This document shows, piece after piece, positions 10,801-18,332 of a stretch of 60,413 bases of DNA. The translations under genes and the position numbers were made by a program. Position 1 is the first letter of the stretch; every line of letters starts with the position of its first letter. The notes beneath the pieces are model-generated. The model was not told where the DNA came from and searched no databases. It saw only the letters and a program-made list of their open reading frames with translations. This DNA comes from JBMDXB01 sp048594975 (GTDB lineage: Bacteria; Acidobacteriota; Vicinamibacteria; Vicinamibacterales; 2-12-FULL-66-21). The stretch covers positions 1 through 60,413 of the forward strand of contig JBMDXQ010000033.1 in assembly GCA_048594975.1 (NCBI GenBank). The letters are read 5' to 3'.

Positions 10801-11534
10801 CGACGCTCGGCTCGGGAGCCACCGGCGATTACACGTTCAACGCGGCCGGCCGATATCTGGCTCCGTTCGGCGAACGCAAGACCTTTGGGGTCCAGGCGCA
10901 AGGCGAATACATGTTCTACCCCGGGCGGCAGGAGGGACAGTTCGACAGCGCGCTGTTGTACCGCCGGGGAACCCTGCAGTTCGGCGGCGCGTTCAGCACG
11001 AAGATCGCCAACCTGCGCGCGGAGGCCTCAGCGGGCGTCGTCAGCCATGCGGCGCTCACGTTTGACGTACTGATGCCGGCGATACGTTTCGGGTTGTTCG
11101 GTGCGAAAGGGCTCCGCGAGACCGACGTCGTCACGCTCGCCGAAACGATCGGTTCGGGATCTCCGGGCCAACCGATCGTCGCGACGGAGCAGGTCATCCA
11201 CACCGTCGACCAGCTCGGCGGATCGATCCAGCTTCCGGTGGTGCCGAACTGGTGGTTTGATGGGAACCTCGTCTATCTGCACCGGCATGCCCCTGGCGTC
11301 GGCGACACTGCCGGTGGCGCAGTTCGTTTCAGCGGCCTGGTGGTGTCGAACGTCGCGTTCACCATCGGCTTCGACGTCAACGAGAGCTACCTCGGACCCA
11401 GTGCGGTAGGGACGCTGACCTTCGGCATCACGATTGGCCGGTGGTCGAGGCCGACGGATTACCCGAACGTCGTGAATCCGCTGGGCACACTGCTGCCTCG
11501 AATCCACTACGACCGTTTCCAGCGGACACGCTAG
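7830..11534 (+). CDS. Large secreted Asp-box (BNR/sortilin-like) protein with choice-of-anchor-D repeats and barrel-like C-terminus
   Basis: 1234 residues from the ATG at 7830, which overlaps the upstream stop. Residues 1-23 form a signal peptide ending 'AAGQ'. Residues ~30-760 carry many Asp-box motifs of the form S-x-D-x-G-x-T/S-W ('STDAGATW', 'STNAGVTW', 'STDGGTTW', 'SDNGGQSW'), typical of sortilin/BNR beta-propellers. Two choice-of-anchor-D/ASPM-like immunoglobulin repeats follow (~760-970; 'NPSF'-type strands such as 'SNDPNFPS' and 'TNDPSAPS'). The last ~255 residues are alternating, aromatic-rich strands resembling an outer-membrane barrel. The likely role is a surface-displayed propeller anchored by its own C-terminus; ligand unknown. 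Domain families are seen; the barrel assignment is inference. Confidence 0.8.
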   Translation: MRSFSTAFLVIVSCLVSNMAAGQMTVAVRDISPDQSSSDATNPNGASGGRVNGLGVDRSTAGRVYAASEWGGLFRSVDNGLNWAHLDGHVPTTTWDVEVDPTNSNRVYATSFYDGRVNSLAGINVSTDAGATWTRPASATPPAGFCLTNLRRAEPAAFGISIDPANANRVLIGTNCGLAVSTNAGVTWNFVDPTPATGARTIWDVVVHHGGIIDVCGDDGHHRSTDGGTTWTTATGTPPQPLPSATCSLAVSPDEDYVLFAAVGTSIFESDNGGQSWQNNYPNPSAQGRIPFIATNQRAGATYDLWFGDVSLHRGTCTTPSPAAPGGARRCNASAAWANVTAGAHNDSGDVAFAPGVANDACPILFSSDGGVYRNLNTASPGCHTPNWEQPTVTPHALWNYSFSGVSRPGAATEHLYFGNQDTGTFGAVNGGATPVPWTNQRCCDGFDVTGDATRALSTVCCCSPPPGGPPCPRLTRLFISGTGLSGAATEINTYPPGTLKQFQHLEAIVNFGTDDFAVATTSGVFVTLNIGASPVAWTQLGASNSPADPCGLSVAFTAGTPTFFVKSGGCDGDAQGTIWRHQGTAAGGTWQQVPNPPVGSFGIYAVDRNNPQRLIASNLGGAAPRMVMTQNGGTTWSALPALDQVMTGAGLFSYANQSGPTPFTAFNGYPQPTLVAFDPSDADILVAGGADSGVFLSANGGTRWQLVTDPNTPGASGTPHIPRPIYAHFDHDPPGGDINLYLGTRGRGAWRLTFKKVAMPEIQVPAPPFFAPACVGSRATATLNVCNTSPGNLTVSGITSSNADFTVQGPSAGFPVTISHDFCFPFQVSFNATSPGPKSTNLTIASNDPNFPSLVVAANATVGSATAATVIADTGNFGALCASATDFRDLPVTISNSGTCTLNVSGISSSSAEFQMAQVLNFPLTVAPGGSLTVPIRFQPTSAGAKAGTLTIVTNDPSAPSKVVSVTGSAPPEYVCEPPVFAAIDAAVGPTLGSGATGDYTFNAAGRYLAPFGERKTFGVQAQGEYMFYPGRQEGQFDSALLYRRGTLQFGGAFSTKIANLRAEASAGVVSHAALTFDVLMPAIRFGLFGAKGLRETDVVTLAETIGSGSPGQPIVATEQVIHTVDQLGGSIQLPVVPNWWFDGNLVYLHRHAPGVGDTAGGAVRFSGLVVSNVAFTIGFDVNESYLGPSAVGTLTFGITIGRWSRPTDYPNVVNPLGTLLPRIHYDRFQRTR

Positions 11535-11548
11535 CAACTCCGCGCGAC

Positions 11549-11576
11549 CCCCGTCGCACCGAGAGGCGCGACGGGG
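11549..11576. terminator. GC-rich hairpin between convergent genes
   Basis: A 9-bp perfect stem (CCCCGTCGC / GCGACGGGG) with a 10-base loop lies between two converging genes. There is no T-run on either side, so it may be a weak or bidirectional termination or RNA-stabilising structure. Confidence 0.4.
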
Positions 11577-11640
11577 TGCATCGGCGTCGCCTGGTGTGGG
11601 AGACGTTATCGTACTGCGTCACGAATGGCCGAAAGGGGCC

Positions 11641-12786
11641 TCAGGGCGAGTTGTCCACGCTCAGGACGATGATCGTCGCGTCGTCCTGGAAACCGCCGGG
11701 CGCGAAGGCGAGTACGTCGGCGAACAGTTGCTGCTGCAGCGCGGCCGCGGCGAGGTGGCGATGACGCCTGACGGAGTCGACCAGGCGGTCATCACCGTAC
11801 TCGTCGCCGGTCGCGCCCGTCGCCTCCGTGATGCCGTCGGTGAACAGCACCAGCCGGTCACCGGGCGCCAGGCTGAGCGTCTCCTCCTCGTAGCGTGCGT
11901 CGGGAAACACGCCAAGGACGATCCCGCCCGTACCCGGACGGAAAACCTGTCCGGCAGCCCGCATCAGGATCGGCGGGTTATGCCCCGCGACGGTGCAGGT
12001 CATTATGCGGCGCGCGGTGTCAACCCGCACGTAGCAGAACGTCACGAAGCGGCCGCGTATCATGTTCCGGCAGAGGAGCCGGTTTACGCTGGCGCAAACG
12101 GCTTGGGGCTGCGCCGCGTCCTGGGCGAAGGCCCTCACGGCTGCCTGCAGGTTCGACATGAGCAGCGCCGCGGACACGCCTTTGCCACACACATCGGCGA
12201 TCGAGATCCCGATCTGGCCGCTCGCGAGATCGAGCACGTCGTAACAGTCCCCGCCCAGGTCCCCTGCGGGGCGCCAACCGCCCGATACCCCGTATCCCTG
12301 CATCTCGGGAACCGTGATCGGCAGCAATCCCCGCTGAATCAGCCGAGCGTCCTCCTCCTCGCGGCGGCGTAGCGCGTCGCGCCGATTCGCAGCCCGGCCT
12401 GCTTCGAGCTCCCGCTCGATGATCTCGATCAACGTGCGGTTTTCCCACGGCTTCTGCACGAAGCTGCGAGCCCCCCGCCGCATCGCTTCGACGGCGGTGT
12501 CGATCGTGCCCCACCCGGTCATGACGACGACCGGAAGGTTCGAGTCGATCTCGCGCACGCGCGCCAGGAGCTCGAGCCCCTCGCTCCCAGACGTCGTGTC
12601 CCGCGCGTAGTTCAGGTCGAGCAGCAGCAGCTCGTATCGCTCGCGGCTGATGGCGTCGATTACGGCCGCCGCCGTCGTCGTGAAGTCCACGTCGTAGCGG
12701 TCGTGCAGCAGGTACCGCAACGCCTCGAGCACGTCAGGTTGATCGTCGGCGACCAGCAGACGCGTGGCGTTCGACTGTCTGGACAT
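11641..12786 (-). CDS. Response regulator with PP2C/SpoIIE-type Ser/Thr phosphatase output
   Basis: 381 residues from the ATG at 12786, which has a GAGGGGA stretch upstream and begins exactly at the receiver domain. The receiver (~8-125) has the acidic pair Asp14-Asp15, phospho-acceptor Asp57 in 'LLLLDLNY', Thr90 in 'VVMTGWG' and Lys112 in 'VQKPW'. A short helical linker leads to a PP2C/SpoIIE phosphatase domain with 'GGDCYDV' and 'IADVCGKG' metal-binding segments and 'DDATIIVL' near the end. This is the RsbU/RssB-like design: phosphorylation of the receiver controls dephosphorylation of a partner such as an anti-anti-sigma factor. No sensor kinase or anti-sigma partner is nearby. A longer in-frame upstream start would overlap the XRE gene and is rejected. 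Confidence 0.9.
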   Translation of the reverse strand: MSRQSNATRLLVADDQPDVLEALRYLLHDRYDVDFTTTAAAVIDAISRERYELLLLDLNYARDTTSGSEGLELLARVREIDSNLPVVVMTGWGTIDTAVEAMRRGARSFVQKPWENRTLIEIIERELEAGRAANRRDALRRREEEDARLIQRGLLPITVPEMQGYGVSGGWRPAGDLGGDCYDVLDLASGQIGISIADVCGKGVSAALLMSNLQAAVRAFAQDAAQPQAVCASVNRLLCRNMIRGRFVTFCYVRVDTARRIMTCTVAGHNPPILMRAAGQVFRPGTGGIVLGVFPDARYEEETLSLAPGDRLVLFTDGITEATGATGDEYGDDRLVDSVRRHRHLAAAALQQQLFADVLAFAPGGFQDDATIIVLSVDNSP

Positions 12787-12964
12787 TGCTTCACGTCCCC
12801 TCTCAACCGGCGTGCCAATGGCACGCGCCCAGTTTTCGCGTGCCTTGCGCCTGCGTGCGCGCTTCCGCTGTTCGGCTGTGGGACGAGCTGTTGCGGTTTT
12901 GCGACAAACCAGCAACGGACTGCCGGCGTGTAGGACGGGGGCAACCGGCTGCGAAGTGAAAGCA

Positions 12965-13768
12965 TCAATGTCGCGAAGGGTCGTGGCCTCCTTGGCCTCG
13001 AACAACCGCCGCCGACGACTCATCGGCGGGAAAGAATGTCTCAATCCGCAGCTCCTGCAACGTCACGTCCTGGGGCGTGCCGAGCGTCATGATGGTGCTG
13101 AACATCCTGAGCTCGAGCGCGCCGCGCTTGATATGCACGGGCAGCAGAAGATCGGCTGGGCGCAGCGTTACGGTCCGCGGCGCGCCCGCGAGATCACCCG
13201 CGTAGCCGCGCAGTTCGGCGAGGAGCGCCACGGCGGTCTCGTCGTATTCGATGGGGCTGAGCTCGCGCTCGGCACGGTCGAGAAGATGACGTCCGACCTC
13301 ATGCCAGTTGACAATCGAGCGCCTGGCGCCGAGCGGGTGGAACACCATCCGCAGCACGTTGGGCGTGCCGTTGAAGAGCGAGCTGTCAACCAACGCGGCG
13401 AACAGTCGTTGCGCGGCTGTGTTGGCCATCAGCAGGTTCGTGTAGCGATCGAGCACGACGGCACCGTACGGCTCGTGGCGCTCGAGGATGAACTCGAGCA
13501 CGCCGCGGACGTGGCGCATGTCGTCGGCGGCGAGCGGCGTCTGCGGATACACGTGCGCGTAACCGCCGGCCTCGAGCAGCCGGTTGCGCTCGCGAAGCGG
13601 AACGGCGAGCGTTTCGGCGAGCACCAGCAGCGCCTGCCGGCTTGGCTGCGTGCGGCCGGTCTCGATAAAGCTGACGTGGCGCGTCGAAAAGCCCGCGCGC
13701 ATGGCGAGCTCCAGTTGGCTGAGCCCGCGCATCACGCGCCATTCACGCAGCAGCGATCCCACGTCCAT
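12965..13768 (-). CDS. XRE-family regulator with MmyB-like ligand-binding domain
   Basis: 267 residues with an N-terminal helix-turn-helix (~5-60, 'GLSQLELAMRAGFSTRHVS', 'GRTQPSR') and a C-terminal domain of the MmyB-like type (~95-260) with the family's 'DRYTNLLMAN' segment, thought to bind a fatty-acid-like ligand. The start is placed at the ATG at 13768 ('MDVGSLL'), the usual beginning for this family; a TAGGAT -10-like box lies 7 bases upstream, implying a leaderless transcript. It diverges from a small membrane-protein gene across a perfect inverted repeat, the normal arrangement for a local repressor and its target. Confidence 0.88.
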   Translation of the reverse strand: MDVGSLLREWRVMRGLSQLELAMRAGFSTRHVSFIETGRTQPSRQALLVLAETLAVPLRERNRLLEAGGYAHVYPQTPLAADDMRHVRGVLEFILERHEPYGAVVLDRYTNLLMANTAAQRLFAALVDSSLFNGTPNVLRMVFHPLGARRSIVNWHEVGRHLLDRAERELSPIEYDETAVALLAELRGYAGDLAGAPRTVTLRPADLLLPVHIKRGALELRMFSTIMTLGTPQDVTLQELRIETFFPADESSAAVVRGQGGHDPSRH

Positions 13769-13775
13769 GGGCTTC

Positions 13776-13781
13776 ATCCTA
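13776..13781 (-). promoter_or_regulatory. TAGGAT -10-like box of the XRE regulator
   Basis: TAGGAT on the minus strand ends 7 bases before the ATG at 13768, the spacing expected for a leaderless message. The inverted repeat at 13804-13820 would then sit near the -35 position and could block transcription. Confidence 0.4.
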
Positions 13782-13803
13782 GCCCGCCACACGATGGCGA
13801 GAC

Positions 13804-13820
13804 ATTACCTCGCAGGTAAT
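13804..13820. promoter_or_regulatory. Perfect inverted-repeat operator between divergent genes
   Basis: ATTACCT-CGC-AGGTAAT is a perfect 7-bp dyad with a 3-base centre, in the ~110-base gap between the XRE regulator and the rightward membrane-protein gene. Its place and symmetry fit a dimeric helix-turn-helix repressor controlling itself and its neighbour. Confidence 0.65.
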
Positions 13821-13880
13821 TGAGCGTATTCCCGCGACGGGCGATCCTCCTTCCGAACACGCCTACACAGGAGCCTGCTC

Positions 13881-14288
13881 ATGTTTCTGACCGCCCGCCA
13901 GATCCTGTCAGTCAATGCAGCCGCCACGGCGATCAGCGCAATTGCGATGCTCGCCGGCCGCTCACTCCTGGCCCCGCTCTTCGGGCTCGCTTCTCCGCTG
14001 CTGCTCGACGTCGTGGCCGTGGGGTTCCTGGGTTACGCGGCGGTCCTCGCCGGCGCCGCACGCCGACGCCCGGTTGCGCGGCGCGCGCTACTCGCGTTTT
14101 CCGCCGCGGACGCGGCGTGGGTCGTGATCAGCGCGGTGGCTCTGTGGCTGTTCTGGTCGCAGCTGGCACCGATCGCGCGGGTACTTGTCGCGGCCGTGGC
14201 GCTCTTCTGCGAAGTGGCTGCGACGCTCCAGTTCCGCGCCGCAGGCGGACTCCGAGCGCAGACGACCATGTCCGGGTCGCATGCATGA
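13881..14288 (+). CDS. Small four-helix integral membrane protein
   Basis: 135 residues with four likely membrane helices (about 10-30, 34-57, 68-92 and 98-118) and short basic loops. It has no recognised catalytic motif; size and topology resemble small uncharacterised membrane proteins often found beside MmyB-type regulators. It is transcribed away from the XRE regulator, with the shared operator 60 bases upstream, so it is the likely target of that regulator. A GGAG ribosome-binding site lies about 8 bases before the ATG. Function unknown. Confidence 0.75.
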   Translation: MFLTARQILSVNAAATAISAIAMLAGRSLLAPLFGLASPLLLDVVAVGFLGYAAVLAGAARRRPVARRALLAFSAADAAWVVISAVALWLFWSQLAPIARVLVAAVALFCEVAATLQFRAAGGLRAQTTMSGSHA

Positions 14289-14449
14289 CGCTACAGACGT
14301 CGATCGCCGGTACGGCCATCTCCCCGTGGTTGCCCTCGCCCGATGCGCGAATGTCGGCGCCGAGGTCGCGCCACATCGGGTGGAACCGCCGCCCGGCGTC
14401 AAAACGCAGTGGCCTCAGGCGTCGACGGACTCTGGTGCACAATACGCGC

Positions 14450-15499
14450 ATGCTTCGATTTCTTGCTGCGTGCCTACTCGTCATTGTCGCTGCGCCCGCG
14501 CAGCAGCGCTATTCGGCGGCGCGCGCCGGCGACATCGTCCGGCTCGCCGACAGCCGTACCAACGTGACCGTCTCCGTGCTCACCACCACCCACAACGCCT
14601 ACGAGATCGTGGTGAACGGCCACAGCATCCTGCGCACGGCATTTGCCACGCTCGACCAGCTCAGGGACAACCCGGGCCACCACGGCATCCCTTTGCTGGC
14701 GCCCTTTGCGAACCGCCTCGACGAGCCGGCGTTCTACGCAAACGGCAGGAAATACAACTTCGATATGGAGCTCGGAAACATCCGCGGCGGCGCGATTCCG
14801 ATTCATGGCTTCGTCACGGGCTCGAAGGACTGGGAGCGCGTCGACGTGAAGGCGGACGGCAAGGCGGCATGGGTGACCAGCCGACTGGCGTTCTATCGAA
14901 ACCCGCAGTACATGAAACAGTTTCCGTTCGCGCACACGATCTCGATGACGTACCGACTCGCGGACGGCGCGCTCGAAGTCCGCACGCGGCTGGACAACGC
15001 GAGCCGCGAGCCGATGCCGGTGGCCATAGGCTTCCACCCGTACTTCGAGTTGACCGAGTCGTCACGTGACGACTGGACGCTGTCGATTCCTGCGAAGACG
15101 CATTGGCTGCTCGCGCCGAACAAGGTCCCGACGGGCCGGACGCAGCCGATCGAGAAGCTGCTCGCGGACCCGCGGAACGTCGCGCTGAACGGGCTGACGC
15201 TCGACGATGGCTTCAGCGATCTCGAGCGCGACGCGCAGGGCCGCGGAGCCGTGACGCTCAAGGGAAAGAGTCAGCAGGTCGACGTACTGCTCGGACCGAA
15301 GTTCAAGGTCGTGCTCGTCTATCTTCCGCAGGTGCCGGCTGCCGGCGCTTCGAAGCGCGGGAGCGTCGCGATCGAGCCGATGGCCGGCGTGACCAACGCG
15401 ATGAACCTCGCGCACAAGGGCCTCTACAAGGAACTTCAGAGCGTACCGCCCAACGGTTCATGGGAGGAGGGTTTCTGGATCCGGCCGCGCGGTTTCTAG
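14450..15499 (+). CDS. Secreted aldose 1-epimerase
   Basis: 349 residues starting at the ATG at 14450, which opens a clear signal peptide ('FLAACLLVIVAAPAQQ'). The body is a galactose mutarotase beta-sandwich: 'LLAPFANRL' carries the substrate-binding Asn-Arg pair, 'IPIHGFV' and 'GFHPYFE' carry the two conserved histidines, and 'AIEPMAG' near the C-terminus carries the catalytic glutamate. It interconverts alpha and beta anomers of hexoses, here probably in the periplasm. The frame is open far upstream but that part is not related to the family. The 3' end overlaps the convergent aminotransferase by four bases. Confidence 0.88.
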   Translation: MLRFLAACLLVIVAAPAQQRYSAARAGDIVRLADSRTNVTVSVLTTTHNAYEIVVNGHSILRTAFATLDQLRDNPGHHGIPLLAPFANRLDEPAFYANGRKYNFDMELGNIRGGAIPIHGFVTGSKDWERVDVKADGKAAWVTSRLAFYRNPQYMKQFPFAHTISMTYRLADGALEVRTRLDNASREPMPVAIGFHPYFELTESSRDDWTLSIPAKTHWLLAPNKVPTGRTQPIEKLLADPRNVALNGLTLDDGFSDLERDAQGRGAVTLKGKSQQVDVLLGPKFKVVLVYLPQVPAAGASKRGSVAIEPMAGVTNAMNLAHKGLYKELQSVPPNGSWEEGFWIRPRGF

Positions 15500-16686
15500 G
15501 AAGACGGCACCGCACGAAGGCCCGCGACGAGCCGCGCCAGTCCTTCTTCCATCGTCTCCGGATCGAGCGCTCCATAGGAGATGCGTATGGAACAGCCGTT
15601 CGGATCCGCGAAAGCGGACCCTGGCACGGTGGCGACGCGATGCTCGGTGATCAACCGCTCGGCCAGCGCCATCGAATCGACGGCCGTGCGAACGCGAACG
15701 AGGTAGTAGAACGCTCCCTCGACCGGGGGCACATCGCAAGGAAGTGTCTTGTCGCTGAGCGCGTCGAGCACATGCTGCCGCATGGCATCGAGCTGCGGGA
15801 GATGCGCGCGGGGGTACTCGCCGCCGACGGCAAGTGCGGCACGCGCGGCGTGCTGTGACACCGCCGGTGTGCAGATGAGCAGCGTGTCCTGGATCTTGTT
15901 GACCGCGTCCCACAGGCTCTCCGGGATGACCATGTAGCCCACGCGCCAGCTCGCCATGCCATAGGCCTTGGACAGCGAGAACAGCGACATCGTGTAGTCG
16001 CACGCGCCGGCGATCGCGCCCGGCGAAAAGTGACGGGCGCCGCCGTAGGTGAAGTACTCATACGCCTCGTCGTGGATGTGGAAGATGCCGCGGTCGGCGC
16101 ACAGCGCGCTGACGGCGCGCAGCGACGCTTCCGCGTAGACCGCCCCCGTCGGGTTATTCGGTGATACCGTGACGACGGCGCGCGTACGCCCAGTGACGGC
16201 ATCGGCGATCGCCTGCACGTCGAGCTGGTAGTCCTCTCGACAGCGCACACAAACCGGCACGGCACCGGCAATGACGATCGCCATCTCGTGGTTGAAGTAG
16301 TAAGGGACCGGAAGAATGACCTCGTCGCCCGGGTCCGTTATCGCCAGGATGGCGTTGACGAACGCGAGGGTGCCGCCGGCCGTGACGACAACTCGGCTCG
16401 ACGGCCTGACGGTGAGGCCGTTCTCGCGCGCGAGCTTCGACTCGATCGCATCGACGAGTTCAGGGAGTCCCTCCACCGGACCGTATCGATGATCGGACAG
16501 CGCCGACCCGAAGCGGCGGACCGCTTCCCGCACCTCCGGCGGCGGGCCGTACGAAACGATCCCCTGGCCGAGCGAGATGGTCCCCGGCGTGTTGGCCGTC
16601 CAGCGGCCGACGATGGGTATCACCGGTGGCTGGACGGCGGCGAGACGTCGCGATTGCTGATGCCTTGCGTTCACGCCGCCAAGCAT
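15496..16686 (-). CDS. Class I/II pyridoxal-phosphate aminotransferase
   Basis: About 396 residues of fold-type I aminotransferase. Visible family signatures are 'YGPVEGLPEL' near the N-terminus, 'SPNNPTGAVY', the cofactor Asp in 'HDEAYEY', and the Schiff-base lysine in 'SLSKAYGM' (residue 240 from this start) followed by the Arg of 'SWRVGY'; the carboxylate-binding Arg is in 'SIRISYG'. It transfers amino groups between an amino acid and a 2-oxo acid in the cytoplasm; substrate unclear, aspartate- or aromatic-type. The start is uncertain: ATG at 16686 is used, GTG at 16674 and a longer start at 16716 are possible. Confidence 0.88.
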   Translation of the reverse strand: MLGGVNARHQQSRRLAAVQPPVIPIVGRWTANTPGTISLGQGIVSYGPPPEVREAVRRFGSALSDHRYGPVEGLPELVDAIESKLARENGLTVRPSSRVVVTAGGTLAFVNAILAITDPGDEVILPVPYYFNHEMAIVIAGAVPVCVRCREDYQLDVQAIADAVTGRTRAVVTVSPNNPTGAVYAEASLRAVSALCADRGIFHIHDEAYEYFTYGGARHFSPGAIAGACDYTMSLFSLSKAYGMASWRVGYMVIPESLWDAVNKIQDTLLICTPAVSQHAARAALAVGGEYPRAHLPQLDAMRQHVLDALSDKTLPCDVPPVEGAFYYLVRVRTAVDSMALAERLITEHRVATVPGSAFADPNGCSIRISYGALDPETMEEGLARLVAGLRAVPSS

Positions 16687-16889
16687 ACCTGCGTGGTGCC
16701 GGAATGCGCGGTCCATCCCGCGTCAACCACGAACGAGCGTCGTGTCGCGAACGAAGACGCGTCGGAGGCGAGAAAGAACGCCGGCGCCGCAGCCCGAACC
16801 CGCGCAGGGTGCCGACTGCGGAACACAGGGCGTTCCGCCGGTTCAGGCCGCTCAAACCTCGGCCGTGGAAACTCGAACAGAACCCTTTG

Positions 16890-16903
16890 CTTTACCGGTA
16901 AAG
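16890..16903. promoter_or_regulatory. Perfect 14-bp LacI-like palindrome CTTTACCGGTAAAG
   Basis: A gap-free palindrome centred on CG, the form typical of LacI-family operators. It lies 60 bases before the lyase-like gene and ~200 bases before the divergent aminotransferase start. No LacI regulator gene is in the window, so the regulator would be encoded elsewhere. Confidence 0.6.
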
Positions 16904-16963
16904 TATGCGAAGCGCCGTTCGCGACAACCGCGCGCAGAATCGCTGAGCTCTGGAGGCGAACCC

Positions 16964-18325
16964 ATGAGATCTGGCCACGCGATGCTGGCGTCCGTTCTTC
17001 TCCTGGCGGGGCTGACAGCTGCAGGCACGCTGCAGGACGGCCCGTCTTCTATCGGTCCTGACAGCTACGCCGTCCTCGCCCAGCTCGCAAATGCTGGCGG
17101 CCGCTCGACCTGGACGTACACCATCACCAAAACCGCAGCTGACGCGAAGGATCTCGGCCACTTCATCGTCAGCTTCGATGCCTGCGGAGATCGGAGTCCC
17201 ACGATCGAGAACGTCGTGTCCGCAACGGTCAACGGGGTCTCCTGGCTCCATCAAATTGAACCTACAGAGGGCCAATCGGAGGCCACGATCTCCTCTGCCA
17301 ACTTCGTGAAGTTCGACGACCTGCCGGAGGCTGAGACGTACGTCATCGAGTTCACGCTCGACGACGTCTATGCCGCCATGGACTCCACGGGCTGGCTGAA
17401 GAGCGCGACATCTTACGTCGGAAAAGCCCTCCTCGCCCCCGGGTGCCGCGGATACGTCCGTACATCAGCCATGGAAGCCGATCCGTCCCTCGTGGGCAAG
17501 CGGTACTCCGACATCAACACGTATATGAGAAGGTTTGGATTCGACTACACGGAACATCCCAATTGCACCGGAGGCTACGGCGGGCACATCGAGGGTGTTC
17601 ACGGCGACGTTGATCAGGATCAGTACTTCAACAAGCTCGTCTTCCGCTTCGACATTCATATCGATCCGGTCATCGACGGCGATCGCTGCAGTTCAGGGAC
17701 AGTGGACCGTCAGCGCAACGAAATGAAATCGATTACCAACAACTCGACGTGGGCGAAGGTTCAAGGCAATTGGGAGGAATGGCAGATACTGGAATGGAAG
17801 TTGAAGCTGCCCTCAGGCTTCCAGCCCACGGGCAATTTCTGTCACATCCATCAGCTCAAAGCCCAGGACGGCCCGAACAACGGAAGCCCGGTCATCACGA
17901 TTACGCCGCGGGCCAGTGGCAGTACGGGCTTGAACAGGCGAATGCAGATTATCCATGCTGTCGATGGAGCCAGCACAGGCAAGGGCACGATCGTGGACAA
18001 CATACCGCTGTCCGACTTCGAGGACGAGTGGGTGCAGGTTCGTGAGGAAGCGCGCTATGCCCATGACGGGTACTACTCCGTGAAGATCACCCGCATCAGC
18101 GATGGGAAGGTCCTGATGAGCTTCACGGACGAAGACATCGACATGTGGAGGATCGGCAGCTCGTACATCCGAAGCAAATTCGGCATCTACCGCAGTCTTG
18201 CCGGTGGAAGGTTGAATCAGGATCCCGTTGGTCAAAGTCCGCTGCTGAAGAACGAGTCCATCTGGATCACGGATTTCAGGGTGTACGAGAAGAACCCCAA
18301 CCCGACGCCGGGCGTGCCGCACTGA
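16964..18325 (+). CDS. Secreted concanavalin-A-like protein, probable polysaccharide lyase
   Basis: 453 residues from the ATG at 16964, which follows a TGGAGGCGAA ribosome-binding stretch and opens a signal peptide (~1-20). The C-terminal half (~240-440) has the alternating strands and 'CHIHQLKA', 'PVITITPR', 'DGYYSVKI' and 'FGIYRS' segments seen in jelly-roll heparin/alginate-lyase-type proteins; the N-terminal ~170 residues look like a separate beta domain. It would act outside the cell on an acidic polysaccharide. Substrate and family number cannot be fixed by eye. The palindrome upstream supports sugar-responsive control. It ends 7 bases before the stop of a convergent permease gene. Confidence 0.65.
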   Translation: MRSGHAMLASVLLLAGLTAAGTLQDGPSSIGPDSYAVLAQLANAGGRSTWTYTITKTAADAKDLGHFIVSFDACGDRSPTIENVVSATVNGVSWLHQIEPTEGQSEATISSANFVKFDDLPEAETYVIEFTLDDVYAAMDSTGWLKSATSYVGKALLAPGCRGYVRTSAMEADPSLVGKRYSDINTYMRRFGFDYTEHPNCTGGYGGHIEGVHGDVDQDQYFNKLVFRFDIHIDPVIDGDRCSSGTVDRQRNEMKSITNNSTWAKVQGNWEEWQILEWKLKLPSGFQPTGNFCHIHQLKAQDGPNNGSPVITITPRASGSTGLNRRMQIIHAVDGASTGKGTIVDNIPLSDFEDEWVQVREEARYAHDGYYSVKITRISDGKVLMSFTDEDIDMWRIGSSYIRSKFGIYRSLAGGRLNQDPVGQSPLLKNESIWITDFRVYEKNPNPTPGVPH

Positions 18326-18332
18326 CCTCGAC

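Noticed and set aside
8310..10901. A very long open frame (863 codons) antisense to the Asp-box protein
   Set aside because: GC-rich third positions keep the antisense strand open. Its translation is an Arg-rich low-complexity shadow, whereas the forward frame has a signal peptide and clear repeats.
12787..13044. In-frame upstream extension of the response-regulator phosphatase
   Set aside because: It would overlap the XRE gene and adds a basic low-complexity segment. The receiver domain begins just after the ATG at 12786, which has a ribosome-binding site.
13820..14449. In-frame upstream extension of the aldose 1-epimerase
   Set aside because: The extension overlaps the membrane-protein gene in another frame and has no family similarity; the signal peptide starts at 14450.
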